Assembly (NCBI GenBank): GCA_029547805.1
Contig: JAKPOP010000018.1
Coordinates: 1-64,000 of the forward strand
Origin: Deltaproteobacteria bacterium
GTDB taxonomy: Bacteria > Myxococcota_A > UBA9042 > DTJE01
Direction of reading: 5' to 3'
Length of the DNA stretch: 64,000 bases
Position 1 is the stretch's first letter; every line of letters begins with the position of its first letter. Of this stretch, positions 7,943-16,632 are shown piece by piece. A program made the position numbers and the translations under genes. The notes under the pieces are model-generated. The model made no database searches, was not told the origin of the DNA, and saw only the letters and a program-made list of their open reading frames with translations.

Positions 7943-8679
7943 AGGACCTGGACGACCCCGAAGGCCTCGAGACTCTTCAGCATCGCCTCGGGGTCCGGTT
8001 CCAGGACCCCGACCTGCTCCGGACGGCCCTGACCCATTCGTCCTACATCCACGAGGTTCCGGGGACCGGGACCGACAACGAACGACTGGAGTTCCTGGGG
8101 GATGCGGTCCTGGGAGCGGTCGTCTCGGCCCTGGCCTACGAGGCCCATCCCGGTCTGGCCGAGGGGGACCTGACCCGCCTGCGATCGGCCGTGGTGCGGA
8201 GGAGCTCCCTGGCCGACCTCGCCCGGGCCCTCGGGATCGGGGATCACCTCCGCCTGGGCCGGGGGGCGTCCCAGGTGGACGGCATTGCCCGGTCCGATTC
8301 GGCCCTCTGCGACGCCTTCGAGGCGCTGGTCGGGGCCATCTTTCTGGACCGGGGATTCGAGGAGGTCCGGCGGTTCCTCCAGGACGTGCTGGGGTCCCGG
8401 GTGGCCTCGGGGCGGTCCCTGGCCAGTGCCCGAGATCCCAAGTCGCGCCTGCAGGAACGGAGCCTCAAGGCTGTCGGGGAGGTGCCGCGGTACGAGGTCC
8501 TGGACGCCTCGGGACCTCCCCATGACCGGCGGTACCGGGTCCAGGTCACGCTGTTCGATGGCCGACGATTCGAGGGGGCTGGACGTTCCCGGCGGGAGGC
8601 CGAGCAGGCGGCGGCGGCCCGGGCCCTGGTCACCGAGGGGGGGCCGGGTGGACCTGCAGAGGGGGGCGCGGATGAGTGA
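7939..8679 (+). CDS. rnc: Ribonuclease III
   Basis: This 246-aa double-strand-specific endoribonuclease matures rRNA. The GTG start at 7939 overlaps the mtaB stop by four bases, indicating translational coupling. The signature NERLEFLGDAVLG, with its catalytic acidic residues, and the second metal site (DAFEALVGAIFLD) are intact. A C-terminal double-stranded RNA-binding domain follows (DPKSRLQE..., GAGRSRREAEQAAAARAL). Its end overlaps the following regulator by eight bases. Confidence 0.95.
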   Translation: MKDLDDPEGLETLQHRLGVRFQDPDLLRTALTHSSYIHEVPGTGTDNERLEFLGDAVLGAVVSALAYEAHPGLAEGDLTRLRSAVVRRSSLADLARALGIGDHLRLGRGASQVDGIARSDSALCDAFEALVGAIFLDRGFEEVRRFLQDVLGSRVASGRSLASARDPKSRLQERSLKAVGEVPRYEVLDASGPPHDRRYRVQVTLFDGRRFEGAGRSRREAEQAAAARALVTEGGPGGPAEGGADE

Positions 8680-9742
8680 CAGACCCGCGGTGGTGATGAT
8701 CGATGACGAGCCGGAGCAACTGGTGGTGATGGAGGCGCTGCTGTCGGACGACTTCGACACCCACGGCTTCACCTCGGGCCGACAGGCCATCGCGGCGATG
8801 GAGCAGTGGCCCGACTCGGTGGTGCTCTGCGACCAGCGGATGCCCGACCTCTCGGGGGACGAGGTCCTGACCCGGATCCGAGTCCTCTATCCCCGGACCG
8901 TGCGGGTGATGGTGACGGGCCATGCGGACCTCCCGGCGCTGGTCCGGGCCCTCAACGAGGGCAGCCTCTTCGGCTACCTCCAGAAGCCTTACGAGCCGGA
9001 CCAGCTGGTGACGCTGGTCCATCGGGCCGTCCGGTCCCAGGAGGTGGTCCGGGAGAATCTCCGGCTCCAGCAGGAACTGCAGGCGCTTCAGGCGCGCATG
9101 GAAGCCCTGGTGGAGCAACGGACGGCCAGCCTGATCGAGGAGAACGTGGTGCTGCGGGAGATGGCGGAGCGGGACGCCCTGACAGGCCTCTTCAATGCCC
9201 GGGCCCTGCACAAGCGGCTCCAGGAGGAGCAGGAGCGGGTGCATCGCTATGGGGAGGTCGTCTCCCTTGTGATGATCGACCTGGACCGGTTCAAGGAGGT
9301 CAACGATACCTGGGGACACCTGGTGGGGGACACGGTGCTCCGGGAGGTGGGAACGACCCTTCGTCGGACCGTGCGACAGGGGGATTTCGTGGGACGCTAC
9401 GGGGGCGAGGAGTTCCTGGTCATTGCCCCCGGGACCCCCGAGGAGGGGGCCATCCGACTGGCGGAGCGGCTGCGGCTGGCCGTCGAGGCCCTCTCGATCC
9501 CCATCGGCCCCGAGACGAGCCTCCGGCGAACCATCAGCCTGGGGGTCGCGACCGGCCGCCGGGGCGAGGAGACCTCGCTCCAGGAGGTGCTTCGCCGGGC
9601 CGACGAGTGCCTCTACCGGGCCAAGCGGGATGGTCGGAATCGCGTCCTCTGCTGGAGCCAGTTGAAGTTCCTGCTGGCGAGCCGTCCCCAGTCGGTCTTC
9701 GTGACCCGCTCCCCCCACGATTGCGACGACCCGCGGAACTGA
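8672..9742 (+). CDS. Response regulator with diguanylate cyclase (REC-GGDEF)
   Basis: This 356-aa signalling protein makes cyclic di-GMP on phosphorylation. The REC domain (residues 1-125) carries the acidic pocket IDDE, the phosphoacceptor Asp in LCDQRMPDLSG, the VTGHAD switch and the YLQKPYEP lysine. A coiled-coil stalk (about 130-165) leads to a GGDEF domain (about 170-335) with the active GRYGGEEF motif. An RQGD inhibitory site lies five residues before it, as in PleD, so product inhibition is likely. The ATG overlaps the end of rnc, placing it in the smpB-mtaB-rnc operon. No cognate histidine kinase is visible. Confidence 0.92.
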   Translation: MSDRPAVVMIDDEPEQLVVMEALLSDDFDTHGFTSGRQAIAAMEQWPDSVVLCDQRMPDLSGDEVLTRIRVLYPRTVRVMVTGHADLPALVRALNEGSLFGYLQKPYEPDQLVTLVHRAVRSQEVVRENLRLQQELQALQARMEALVEQRTASLIEENVVLREMAERDALTGLFNARALHKRLQEEQERVHRYGEVVSLVMIDLDRFKEVNDTWGHLVGDTVLREVGTTLRRTVRQGDFVGRYGGEEFLVIAPGTPEEGAIRLAERLRLAVEALSIPIGPETSLRRTISLGVATGRRGEETSLQEVLRRADECLYRAKRDGRNRVLCWSQLKFLLASRPQSVFVTRSPHDCDDPRN

Positions 9743-9798
9743 CGCGGGACTGCGAGCGCGCCCTGGGAGGACTGAAGGCGTGGTGATCCCGCCGGACG

Positions 9799-12480
9799 TC
9801 AGGGGGCGGTGGCCGGGACCTCCACCTGCTGGAGGAGATTCCCGTCCAGGTCCAGGATGCGCACCACGAGGCGATCGCAGAGGGTCTCGACGATGGCGAA
9901 GTTCGCGATGCCGTAGATGCCGTGCCATGGCTGGGGGAAGTCCTCGGGGACGGGACAGACGTCCGGGTCCATGTGCCCATTGAGTCCCCCGATGATGAAC
10001 GAGGCGACTCCGTTCACGTCCCCCCACTCGATCCCGTGCATGTGGCCGTGGAATGCCGCCTGGACCCCCGTCTGGGCCAGCAGGGGATAGAGGGTGGTCC
10101 GGACGCTCCACTCGCCGGTGTAGTTGCACTCTTCGTTCCACTGGGCGGTATAGGGAGGCTCATGGATGAAGAAGAGGCGCCAGCGGGCGGTCTGGAACGG
10201 CCGCTGGCTGGCCTCACGTCGGATCCAGGCCACCTCTCCCCAGTCGCTCTCCGGGGTCGCGAAATAGAGGTCTCGGACCCAGCCGCCTCCGATCCAGGCG
10301 TTGCCCAGCCGGGCGGACCAGAAGGCCTCGCCCAGCCCGTCGGCCACCTCGTCCCAGTTTCCCTGGGGCAGCGCGAAGGACTGGAAGTACTCGTCGAGGT
10401 TCTTGGAGTCGTGGTTGCCCGGGACGGCCCAGATGGCCACCCGGCTTCCCAGGGGTCGGATCCCCTCGAAGAAGGCGTCGTACTCCTCCCGCAATCCCGA
10501 GATCGTCAGGTCCCCGGAGACGATGGCGAAGTCCACGTCCTCCGCCAGGGCGATGGCGCTCATCCGCGCCAGGTTTGCGATGCTCGCATGGGCGTCGGCG
10601 AAGACCGCGAACCGCACCGGCACGGCCCGGTCCGGGAGGGTCCGGAAGGAGAGCACCCCGGTCTTCAGGTCTCCGACCGAGACCCGGTAGGGGATCTCGG
10701 TCCCCGGGGCCAGTCCCGTCAGCGTCACCTCATACTGTCCGTTGCCGTCAGGGGATCCGCAGTGGGTCTGCTCATCGTCATCATCGGGCCACAGGACCAC
10801 GCATCCCGGCTCGCTCCGAGGTGGCTCCAGTCGCCACAGCACCGTGGCCTCGGTGTCCGTCACCCGCTGGAGCAGCGGTCCCCGAAGGAAGGTGGCGTCT
10901 TCGGCCGGTGTCCAGGGAAGCGTGTCCGGCCGTTCCTCGCAGCCCTCCGGCACCTGCCGCGGGGCGGCCGGTTCGTGTCCTCCAATGGTCGGCGGGTCGC
11001 AGGGCGTCGCGTCGGCCTGTCCCAGCAATTCCTCCAGCGAGAAGCACCGATAGGCCATCTCGTGGATCGGGGGCCTCCCGGCAGCCAGCCAGAACAGGCG
11101 CCGTTCCGGGTCGAAGATCACGAAGTGCATTGGCCCGTTGGACCCCAGGCCGACGTTGTTGTCCCAGTTCTTCTCCTCAAGGGCCGAACGGGAGGGGACC
11201 TCCCCCGACCAGGCATCGACGATGTCCTGCATGACCCGGGCCAGGCCATCGGGATCCAGGCGCCCGTGGAAAGAACCGTAAAAGCCGGGGGTCAGCAGCT
11301 GCCGGAGCCGGTCAAAGCGCTTGAGACTCCCGTCCCCCGGGTTCGGGTCGTCCAGTTCGGCCATCGTCGGTGACACAAAGTGATTCGTGGCGAACACGAT
11401 GCCCCGCTCGCCCGGACGGAGGACCTCGATGGCCTTAGGCGCCTTCTCGAAGATCGCCCCGGTCCGGCCGTCCCCGTCTCCCACCACCAGCGTTCCGGTC
11501 ATCATCGGCGTCTCGGCCCGCACGAAGTCCTCGACCTCCTGGAGGGACCGGAAGCGCGAGAGGATCTGCCGGGTCATCTGGACGTTGCTTCGCCCCTGGG
11601 CCGTGGTCACTGAGGAGTCCGCCGGGTCGATGGCGTTGGTGCCCAGCGAGATGCCCGCCTCGTTGATCCCCGTATAGGGGGACAGGTTCATCGGGAACCC
11701 GATCACCGCGTGGGGAATGCCATCGGCCGGTTGTCGGACCTGGATTGTCGGGTTCTGATGCACGATCGAGATGTCCATGCTGCCCCAGTCCAGGTTGCGG
11801 GCATGGAGCAGGCGCCCGTCGGTCGTGGCCGGGCCCGTGGCCAGGACCCCGGAGCAGGACTCCCGGGGAGGGACCCAGTCGGGGGGCAGTCCATGGAGCA
11901 CGAACTGGAGCATCACGTCCCCGCCGTTCAGCACCAGGCAGCGGGTCATGTCCATGCCCACGTCCCCGGTTTCCTCCACGAGCCCCTCGCACTCCTCGAT
12001 CACGTCGGGGTAGGCCGTGGCCCAGAGGATGTCCAGGACCCCGGTCTGCTCCGCCAGTTCCGGCAGCATCGACATGAGGGGGTCCTGGTCGATGAAGTCC
12101 ATCGCCTGGGCGATCAGGTCGTGAAGCAGTCTTCCCTGCTGACGTCCCATCTGCCGGGGGGTGCCGGCCAGCCAGAGGACCCGGATGCCCTCGCGCATCT
12201 CCACGTGGGGCTCCACCGCATCCTCGGGAAGGGGGGGCTCCCCGGGGTCCTCAGGGCCCAGGTCCAGTCCCCCGTCGGACCCGGGGTCGGCACCCGGATC
12301 CAACATCCCCTCGTCGGGGAGCGGGACCTCGGACCCGTCCCGTCCCGTGTCGGCCGGTTGCCACGCGTCGGGACTCCCGAGGTCCCCGGGGGAGGACGTT
12401 CCACCGCAGCCTCCCAGGATCAGGACCGAGGCCACCGAGAACATCCACGTCCATCGTCGAGGGCGGGTCATGGTGTGCAA
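9799..12480 (-). CDS. Fusion lipoprotein: C45-type acyltransferase/peptidase plus purple-acid-phosphatase-like phosphoesterase
   Basis: This 893-aa predicted lipoprotein (lipobox ILGGC) has an acidic linker and two catalytic modules. Residues about 95-480 resemble peptidase C45/acyl-CoA:6-APA acyltransferase Ntn-hydrolases, with a candidate autoprocessing nucleophile Cys209 (ESCSGVLATG), then GRLLHARNLDW and NEAGISLGTNA. Residues about 525-612 look like the FnIII-like domain of purple acid phosphatases. The rest is a calcineurin-like phosphoesterase with D629-A-H631, GDLT, GNHD (688-691), FFIHEPPY and HGHMHG (811-816). The TTG at 12480 is taken as start because GGAG lies 7 bases upstream; an ATG at 12471 is the alternative. 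Substrates are unknown; a surface enzyme acting on amide- and phosphate-containing lipids or peptides would fit. Confidence 0.8.
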   Translation of the reverse strand: MHTMTRPRRWTWMFSVASVLILGGCGGTSSPGDLGSPDAWQPADTGRDGSEVPLPDEGMLDPGADPGSDGGLDLGPEDPGEPPLPEDAVEPHVEMREGIRVLWLAGTPRQMGRQQGRLLHDLIAQAMDFIDQDPLMSMLPELAEQTGVLDILWATAYPDVIEECEGLVEETGDVGMDMTRCLVLNGGDVMLQFVLHGLPPDWVPPRESCSGVLATGPATTDGRLLHARNLDWGSMDISIVHQNPTIQVRQPADGIPHAVIGFPMNLSPYTGINEAGISLGTNAIDPADSSVTTAQGRSNVQMTRQILSRFRSLQEVEDFVRAETPMMTGTLVVGDGDGRTGAIFEKAPKAIEVLRPGERGIVFATNHFVSPTMAELDDPNPGDGSLKRFDRLRQLLTPGFYGSFHGRLDPDGLARVMQDIVDAWSGEVPSRSALEEKNWDNNVGLGSNGPMHFVIFDPERRLFWLAAGRPPIHEMAYRCFSLEELLGQADATPCDPPTIGGHEPAAPRQVPEGCEERPDTLPWTPAEDATFLRGPLLQRVTDTEATVLWRLEPPRSEPGCVVLWPDDDDEQTHCGSPDGNGQYEVTLTGLAPGTEIPYRVSVGDLKTGVLSFRTLPDRAVPVRFAVFADAHASIANLARMSAIALAEDVDFAIVSGDLTISGLREEYDAFFEGIRPLGSRVAIWAVPGNHDSKNLDEYFQSFALPQGNWDEVADGLGEAFWSARLGNAWIGGGWVRDLYFATPESDWGEVAWIRREASQRPFQTARWRLFFIHEPPYTAQWNEECNYTGEWSVRTTLYPLLAQTGVQAAFHGHMHGIEWGDVNGVASFIIGGLNGHMDPDVCPVPEDFPQPWHGIYGIANFAIVETLCDRLVVRILDLDGNLLQQVEVPATAP

Positions 12481-12536
12481 GGGGGATCTCCGAACGAGTC
12501 ACGCAGATTCTAGGGGAAGCGTGGCGCTTGTCGAGG

Positions 12537-13793
12537 TCAGAGGACGGTCCAGGATCGCCCCAGGGAGGAATGGCGCGCCGAGGTCAGCACGGTGTCCCCG
12601 TCGGGGCCGGCCTCGATCAGGATCGTGTAGATGGCATCGGCCCTGGGCCCCGGGTGCTGCTGGACCCGCACGATCATCCCCGTGAGTCCCAGGTGGGGTC
12701 CCGAGAGCATGCGGATGCGTGTCCTCTCCTTCAGCACCGGCGAGGAGGGGGTGTACCGGGTGACCGGTCCGGCCTGTCCCTGGTCCGATTCCTCGCCTGC
12801 AGCAGGGGTCTGGTCTTCTGGACGGTCGCCACCGGCCATGGGTTCGGCGACCTGGGCCTCCAGAGCCGTCGGATCGGCCTCCCCGGCTTGCGAGACCTCG
12901 GCCGTATTCGGGTCCCCGCCGGCCTCGGGGGCTTCCGCCCGGGCCGGGCGTCTGCGAAGCACCTTCGGCGGGGTCGCCGGTTCGTTCTGCGTCCCGGCGG
13001 GGGTGTCCAGCAGCACCCAGGAGAGGCCCAGAGAACCGTGGTTCACCTGGGTTCGTCCCTCCTCGCCCCCGGGGCCACTCAGGGTCAGCGCGTAGGTGAT
13101 GGCGGTCTTCTTGTCCCGGATCCCCGAGATGAACCCCTCCCAACCGGCGTACTTGCCCTTGAGCACCTTCACCCGGGTGTTGCGTTGTAGCAACACCTCG
13201 GGCCGGGTCGCCCGCCGGGGACCTGTCGATTTCCGGGCGAGGGCCTTGCGGGTCCCGCCGTCCGCACGGGTCTTCGTGCCGGCGCGGGACCGCGAGGGAG
13301 CCTTCCGAGGGGAGGCCTCCTGCGTTCCGGGAGAGGCCTTTCCAGGCACCTCCAGCAACTCCCACTTCCGGCCCAGGCTGCTCTCGCTCACCTGGGTGCG
13401 CACGACCCGTCCCGTGGGGCTGCGGAGCGACAGTGTGCAGATCATGCCCCGGGGGCTCGTCTTGCACCACCGGATGACTCCCTCCAGGCCCGCATAGGCC
13501 CCTTCGCGCATCCGTGCCGGAAGACCCACGCGGAGATTCGGTTGCGCGGCGTCGAGCCCGGACGCCGGTCGAGGCGGGCGGATCTTCGCCTCCGGGGGTG
13601 TCGGTGTGACCAGTGTTCGTGGCTCCTGCCGGCGGGTCGGGGCCTCCCGGTGCTGCTCCAGGACGGAGATCAGCATCCGGAGCCGGTTCCGCTGGGCCGT
13701 GAGGTCGTCGATCTGCCTGTCGAGGGAATTCGCCTCCTCGAGGAGGCGCCGAATCTCCTGCCCGACGATATCCATGATCTGGGGTTGCTTCAT
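12537..13793 (-). CDS. Protein with three KOW-like repeats (unknown function)
   Basis: This 418-aa soluble protein has no signal peptide. The ATG at 13793 follows GAGGAAG. A coiled coil (about 12-52) is followed by three related modules at 87-149, 206-263 and 357-418. Each reads roughly RVxxLxGxYAGxEGxI, a beta-rich middle (YTLxLxxPxG) and a closing SSLGRxWxLL. The opening resembles the KOW motif found in ribosomal proteins and NusG/Spt5. The first linker (150-200) is strongly basic and the second (285-345) strongly acidic, which suggests nucleic-acid or ribosome binding. It does not match a family I can name. It follows the phosphoesterase fusion on the minus strand only by position. Confidence 0.75.
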   Translation of the reverse strand: MKQPQIMDIVGQEIRRLLEEANSLDRQIDDLTAQRNRLRMLISVLEQHREAPTRRQEPRTLVTPTPPEAKIRPPRPASGLDAAQPNLRVGLPARMREGAYAGLEGVIRWCKTSPRGMICTLSLRSPTGRVVRTQVSESSLGRKWELLEVPGKASPGTQEASPRKAPSRSRAGTKTRADGGTRKALARKSTGPRRATRPEVLLQRNTRVKVLKGKYAGWEGFISGIRDKKTAITYALTLSGPGGEEGRTQVNHGSLGLSWVLLDTPAGTQNEPATPPKVLRRRPARAEAPEAGGDPNTAEVSQAGEADPTALEAQVAEPMAGGDRPEDQTPAAGEESDQGQAGPVTRYTPSSPVLKERTRIRMLSGPHLGLTGMIVRVQQHPGPRADAIYTILIEAGPDGDTVLTSARHSSLGRSWTVL

Positions 13794-14020
13794 CGCTCTT
13801 CCTCGCGCCATGAAAAACCGTACCGGGTGGCGGCCACCGGACTGGCACATCCAGGATAGGATGCAGGCGTTGTGTTGTCAATGAGTGGCATCGGGAAGTG
13901 GGGGCCGGTCCAGGGAGAGGGAGGGATGTGTTCCGGGGGGAGCGATATGCATGGCCATGGAAGCGGGATATCCTCCACGACGAGACGGGGCATCCTGCCG
14001 GCAAGGGATGCCCGCGGAAT

Positions 14021-14060
14021 CAGGACCCGGGCGTGCCCCGGGTCCTGGAAGGGACCCGGG
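14021..14060 (+). promoter_or_regulatory. Mutually exclusive leader hairpins before the transporter gene
   Basis: In the 302-base divergent gap (13794-14095), bases 14021-14031 can form an 11-base-pair stem with 14037-14047. Bases 14037-14045 can instead pair with 14052-14060. Both pairings use the same central strand, an attenuator-like arrangement just ahead of the transporter's ribosome binding site. A further hairpin lies at 13988-13995/14006-14013. No T-run follows, so control of ribosome access is more likely than intrinsic termination. Direct GGACCCGGG repeats in GC-rich DNA could also arise by chance. Confidence 0.35.
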
Positions 14061-14095
14061 GGAGAAGGGCGTCGAGGGACGTCACGGAGACCGAC

Positions 14096-15322
14096 ATGGA
14101 TGGCTGGGTGATGGGGGTGTTCCTGGTGGTGTACGGGGGCATGATCCTCGGGGGCATCCCCGGGCTGTCCCTGGACCGGACCGGCATCGCCCTGCTGGGG
14201 GCCATCGCGCTCACCGTCTCGGGACGCCTCTCGGTGCAGGAGGCCCTGGGCAGCGTCGATATTCCCACCATGGTGCTGCTGTTCGGGCTCATGGTGGTGT
14301 CGGCGCAGCTGCGCCTGGGAGGGTTCTATACGTGGGTCGTGCGGCGACTCGGCACGGCGGGCATCGGGCCGAAGGCGATGCTGGGGGGCCTCGTGGTCAT
14401 CGCGGGGGGATTGTCGGCGCTGCTGGCCAACGACGTGGTGTGCCTGGCGATGACGCCCGTGCTGGTCGAGGTCTGTGCCCGGCGAGGATGGCGCCCCGCG
14501 CCCTTCCTGCTGGCCCTGGCCGCCTCGGCCAACGTGGGGTCCGCAGCGACCCTGATCGGCAATCCCCAGAACATGCTCATCGGGCAGGCCCTCCACCTGT
14601 CCTTCGGGGGATACCTGGTGGACGGAGGGGTGCCGGCCCTGCTGGGCCTCGGGGTGGTCTGGGTCGTCGTGGTGGCCACCTACCGGGGCCGGTTCGACGG
14701 AACGTGCGCCCCGGTCGCCCTGGACCTGCCCCCCTTCCGGCAGTGGCAGAGCCTCAAGGGCCTGCTGGTCCTCGCGGGCCTGCTGGTGCTGTTCCTCCTG
14801 GAGTGGGTCCCACGGGAACTGGTGGCGCTGTCGGCCGCGGCGATCCTGATGACCAGCCGGAAGATGGCCTCCCGGCAGGTCCTCGGGCTGGTGGACTGGC
14901 AGTTGCTGGTCCTGTTCCTGGGGCTCTTCGTGGTGAACCACGCAGTGCAGGAGTCGGGCCTGGCGGGGCGGCTGGTCCTGGCCGTCTCCGGCCGCGGGGC
15001 GGACCTCTCCCATCCCGGCTGGCTCTTCGGGACCAGCGTGGTGCTGTCCAACCTGGTCTCCAATGTCCCAGCGGTGATGCTGCTGCTGCCCATGGCCCAT
15101 CATCCCCTGGCGGGACCGGTGCTGGCACTGTCCAGCACGCTGGCCGGAAACCTGCTGCTGGTGGGGAGCATTGCCAACCTGATCGTCGTGGACCAGGCCG
15201 GGCGGCTCGGCGTCTCCATCGGCTGGAGGGAGCACGCCCGGGTGGGGATTCCCGTCACGATCGGGACGCTGGCCATCGCGGCCCTGTGGCTGTGGGGGAT
15301 CTCCCTGGGCGGAGGGGGGTGA
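14096..15322 (+). CDS. SLC13/ArsB-type (IT superfamily) membrane transporter
   Basis: This 408-aa polytopic inner-membrane transporter has about ten hydrophobic segments. It shows the duplicated hairpin signatures of the ion transporter superfamily: the ANDVVCLAMTP segment with GNPQNMLIG in the first half, and VLSNLVSNVPAVMLLLP followed by GSIANLIVV in the second. Relatives move arsenite, dicarboxylates, Na+/H+ or sulfate; nothing here fixes the substrate. The ATG at 14096 is chosen because GGAGA lies six bases upstream and the first helix starts soon after; a longer N-terminus would be a poor, Arg-rich extension. The htrA-like gene follows after 21 bases, so they may be cotranscribed. Confidence 0.82.
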   Translation: MDGWVMGVFLVVYGGMILGGIPGLSLDRTGIALLGAIALTVSGRLSVQEALGSVDIPTMVLLFGLMVVSAQLRLGGFYTWVVRRLGTAGIGPKAMLGGLVVIAGGLSALLANDVVCLAMTPVLVEVCARRGWRPAPFLLALAASANVGSAATLIGNPQNMLIGQALHLSFGGYLVDGGVPALLGLGVVWVVVVATYRGRFDGTCAPVALDLPPFRQWQSLKGLLVLAGLLVLFLLEWVPRELVALSAAAILMTSRKMASRQVLGLVDWQLLVLFLGLFVVNHAVQESGLAGRLVLAVSGRGADLSHPGWLFGTSVVLSNLVSNVPAVMLLLPMAHHPLAGPVLALSSTLAGNLLLVGSIANLIVVDQAGRLGVSIGWREHARVGIPVTIGTLAIAALWLWGISLGGGG

Positions 15323-15343
15323 GGGGGCGGCAAGGAGGCCTCG

Positions 15344-16522
15344 ATGATGCGTCCTGGCATCGAATGGCTGGTCTGGGGATGGGTCGGGATCGGGGCCCTG
15401 GCAGCGTTCGTGGGGTGCCGGGACCCGGAACCCCGGTGGGTCGTGGATCGGGCCCCCTACCGGCCCTGGAGGGAGGCCGAGGAAGGCCACCGACCGGTCC
15501 GGGCCCGGGTCTCCCTGGAGTCGGGCTTCGTGGACCTGGCCGAGGAATTGAAGCCGGCAGTGGTGAATCTCTATGCCGAGGTGCCCCTGGACCCGGACAG
15601 GACTGGGTCTGCGAGCCCTGAGGACTCCCCCACGGCCGATCCTCCGGCGCCGGGCTCCGGGGGTCGCATGCGGACGCTGGGTTCGGGGGCCATTGTCAGC
15701 CTCTCGGGGCACATCCTGACCAGCCGCCATGTGGTCGCCGGCGCCCGGTCCATCCAGGTGCGCCTGCTGGACGGGCGGGAATTCGCCGCACGGCTGGTCG
15801 GCGAGGATGAACGCTATGACCTGGCGCTGCTGCAGGTGGACGGCGGGGAGCCTCTCCCGTCGGTCGTCCTCGGGGACTCGGAGTCCCTGCGGGTCGGCCA
15901 GTGGCTGCTGGTGGTGGGGAATCCCTTCGGCCTGGAACACACCGTCTCGGTGGGCATCCTCTCCGCCCGGGACCGGAGCATCGGCAACGGACCCTTCGAC
16001 GACTTCCTGCAACTGGACGCGTCGATCAATCCGGGCAACTCCGGGGGGCCCGTCTTCGACACCGACGGGAAGATGGTGGCGGTGGCGCGCCTGAGCCGCC
16101 GGGGGGCCCAGGGAATCGGGTTCGCGGTGCCCGTGAACGTCGCCAAGGAGTTCATCGAGGAGGTGTTGAGCGGCGGGACGGTGATTCGCGGCTGGATGGG
16201 CGTGGCGGTCCAGGAGGTGCGCCCCGGGGACTGGGAACGCCTGGGCATCGCTCCAGGGCCGGGGGTGCGGGTCGTCCGGGTCGTGGAGGGCAGCCCGGCG
16301 GCCCGGGCTGGCCTCCAGGAGGACGACGTGGTGCGGGCGGTCGCCGGTCGCCCCGTCACCGGACGGTCCGACTTCCGGAAGGTGATGGCGATGACCCGGG
16401 CGGGAGAGACCGTCGAGGTGCTGGTCTCCCGCCGGGACCGGGAGGGTGGCGTCCCGGTGACCCTCGGGGCGCGTCCCCGCCTGCCCCTGCCCGAGGCCGA
16501 ACCGCCCGGTGGGGGTCCCTGA
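15344..16522 (+). CDS. HtrA/Deg-type serine protease with one PDZ domain
   Basis: This 392-aa periplasmic quality-control protease is probably anchored by the N-terminal hydrophobic segment, which ends in an AFVGC lipobox-like site. The trypsin-like domain has the triad His129 (TSRHVV), Asp159 (YDLALL) and Ser233 (GNSGGP). One PDZ domain (about 285-375, GWMGVAVQEV...GSPAARAGLQEDDVV) follows, so it resembles DegS or single-PDZ DegQ-like proteins rather than two-PDZ DegP. A Pro/Ser-rich loop after residue 85 replaces the usual LA loop. It sits between the transporter and a large lipoprotein gene. Confidence 0.92.
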   Translation: MMRPGIEWLVWGWVGIGALAAFVGCRDPEPRWVVDRAPYRPWREAEEGHRPVRARVSLESGFVDLAEELKPAVVNLYAEVPLDPDRTGSASPEDSPTADPPAPGSGGRMRTLGSGAIVSLSGHILTSRHVVAGARSIQVRLLDGREFAARLVGEDERYDLALLQVDGGEPLPSVVLGDSESLRVGQWLLVVGNPFGLEHTVSVGILSARDRSIGNGPFDDFLQLDASINPGNSGGPVFDTDGKMVAVARLSRRGAQGIGFAVPVNVAKEFIEEVLSGGTVIRGWMGVAVQEVRPGDWERLGIAPGPGVRVVRVVEGSPAARAGLQEDDVVRAVAGRPVTGRSDFRKVMAMTRAGETVEVLVSRRDREGGVPVTLGARPRLPLPEAEPPGGGP

Positions 16523-16569
16523 CGCCGGGCGCCGGTTCCGTTCGGTTGCAGCGGGCCCTGGAAAACCCT

Positions 16570-16598
16570 TTGCGTCCATTCCGGGGCTGGCGTAGGCT
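16570..16598 (+). promoter_or_regulatory. Possible promoter of the large Cys-rich lipoprotein
   Basis: TTGCGT (16570-16575) and TAGGCT (16593-16598) are separated by 17 bases, 34 bases upstream of the ATG. It is a moderate match to the housekeeping consensus. Confidence 0.4.
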
Positions 16599-16632
16599 CA
16601 CCGTGTTCCGGGGTCAAAGGAGGGAGGCGACC

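Noticed and set aside
13790-16579. A 929-residue minus-strand open frame
   Set aside because: It is antisense to the transporter and protease genes, rich in His/Gln/Pro/Arg with no domain content.
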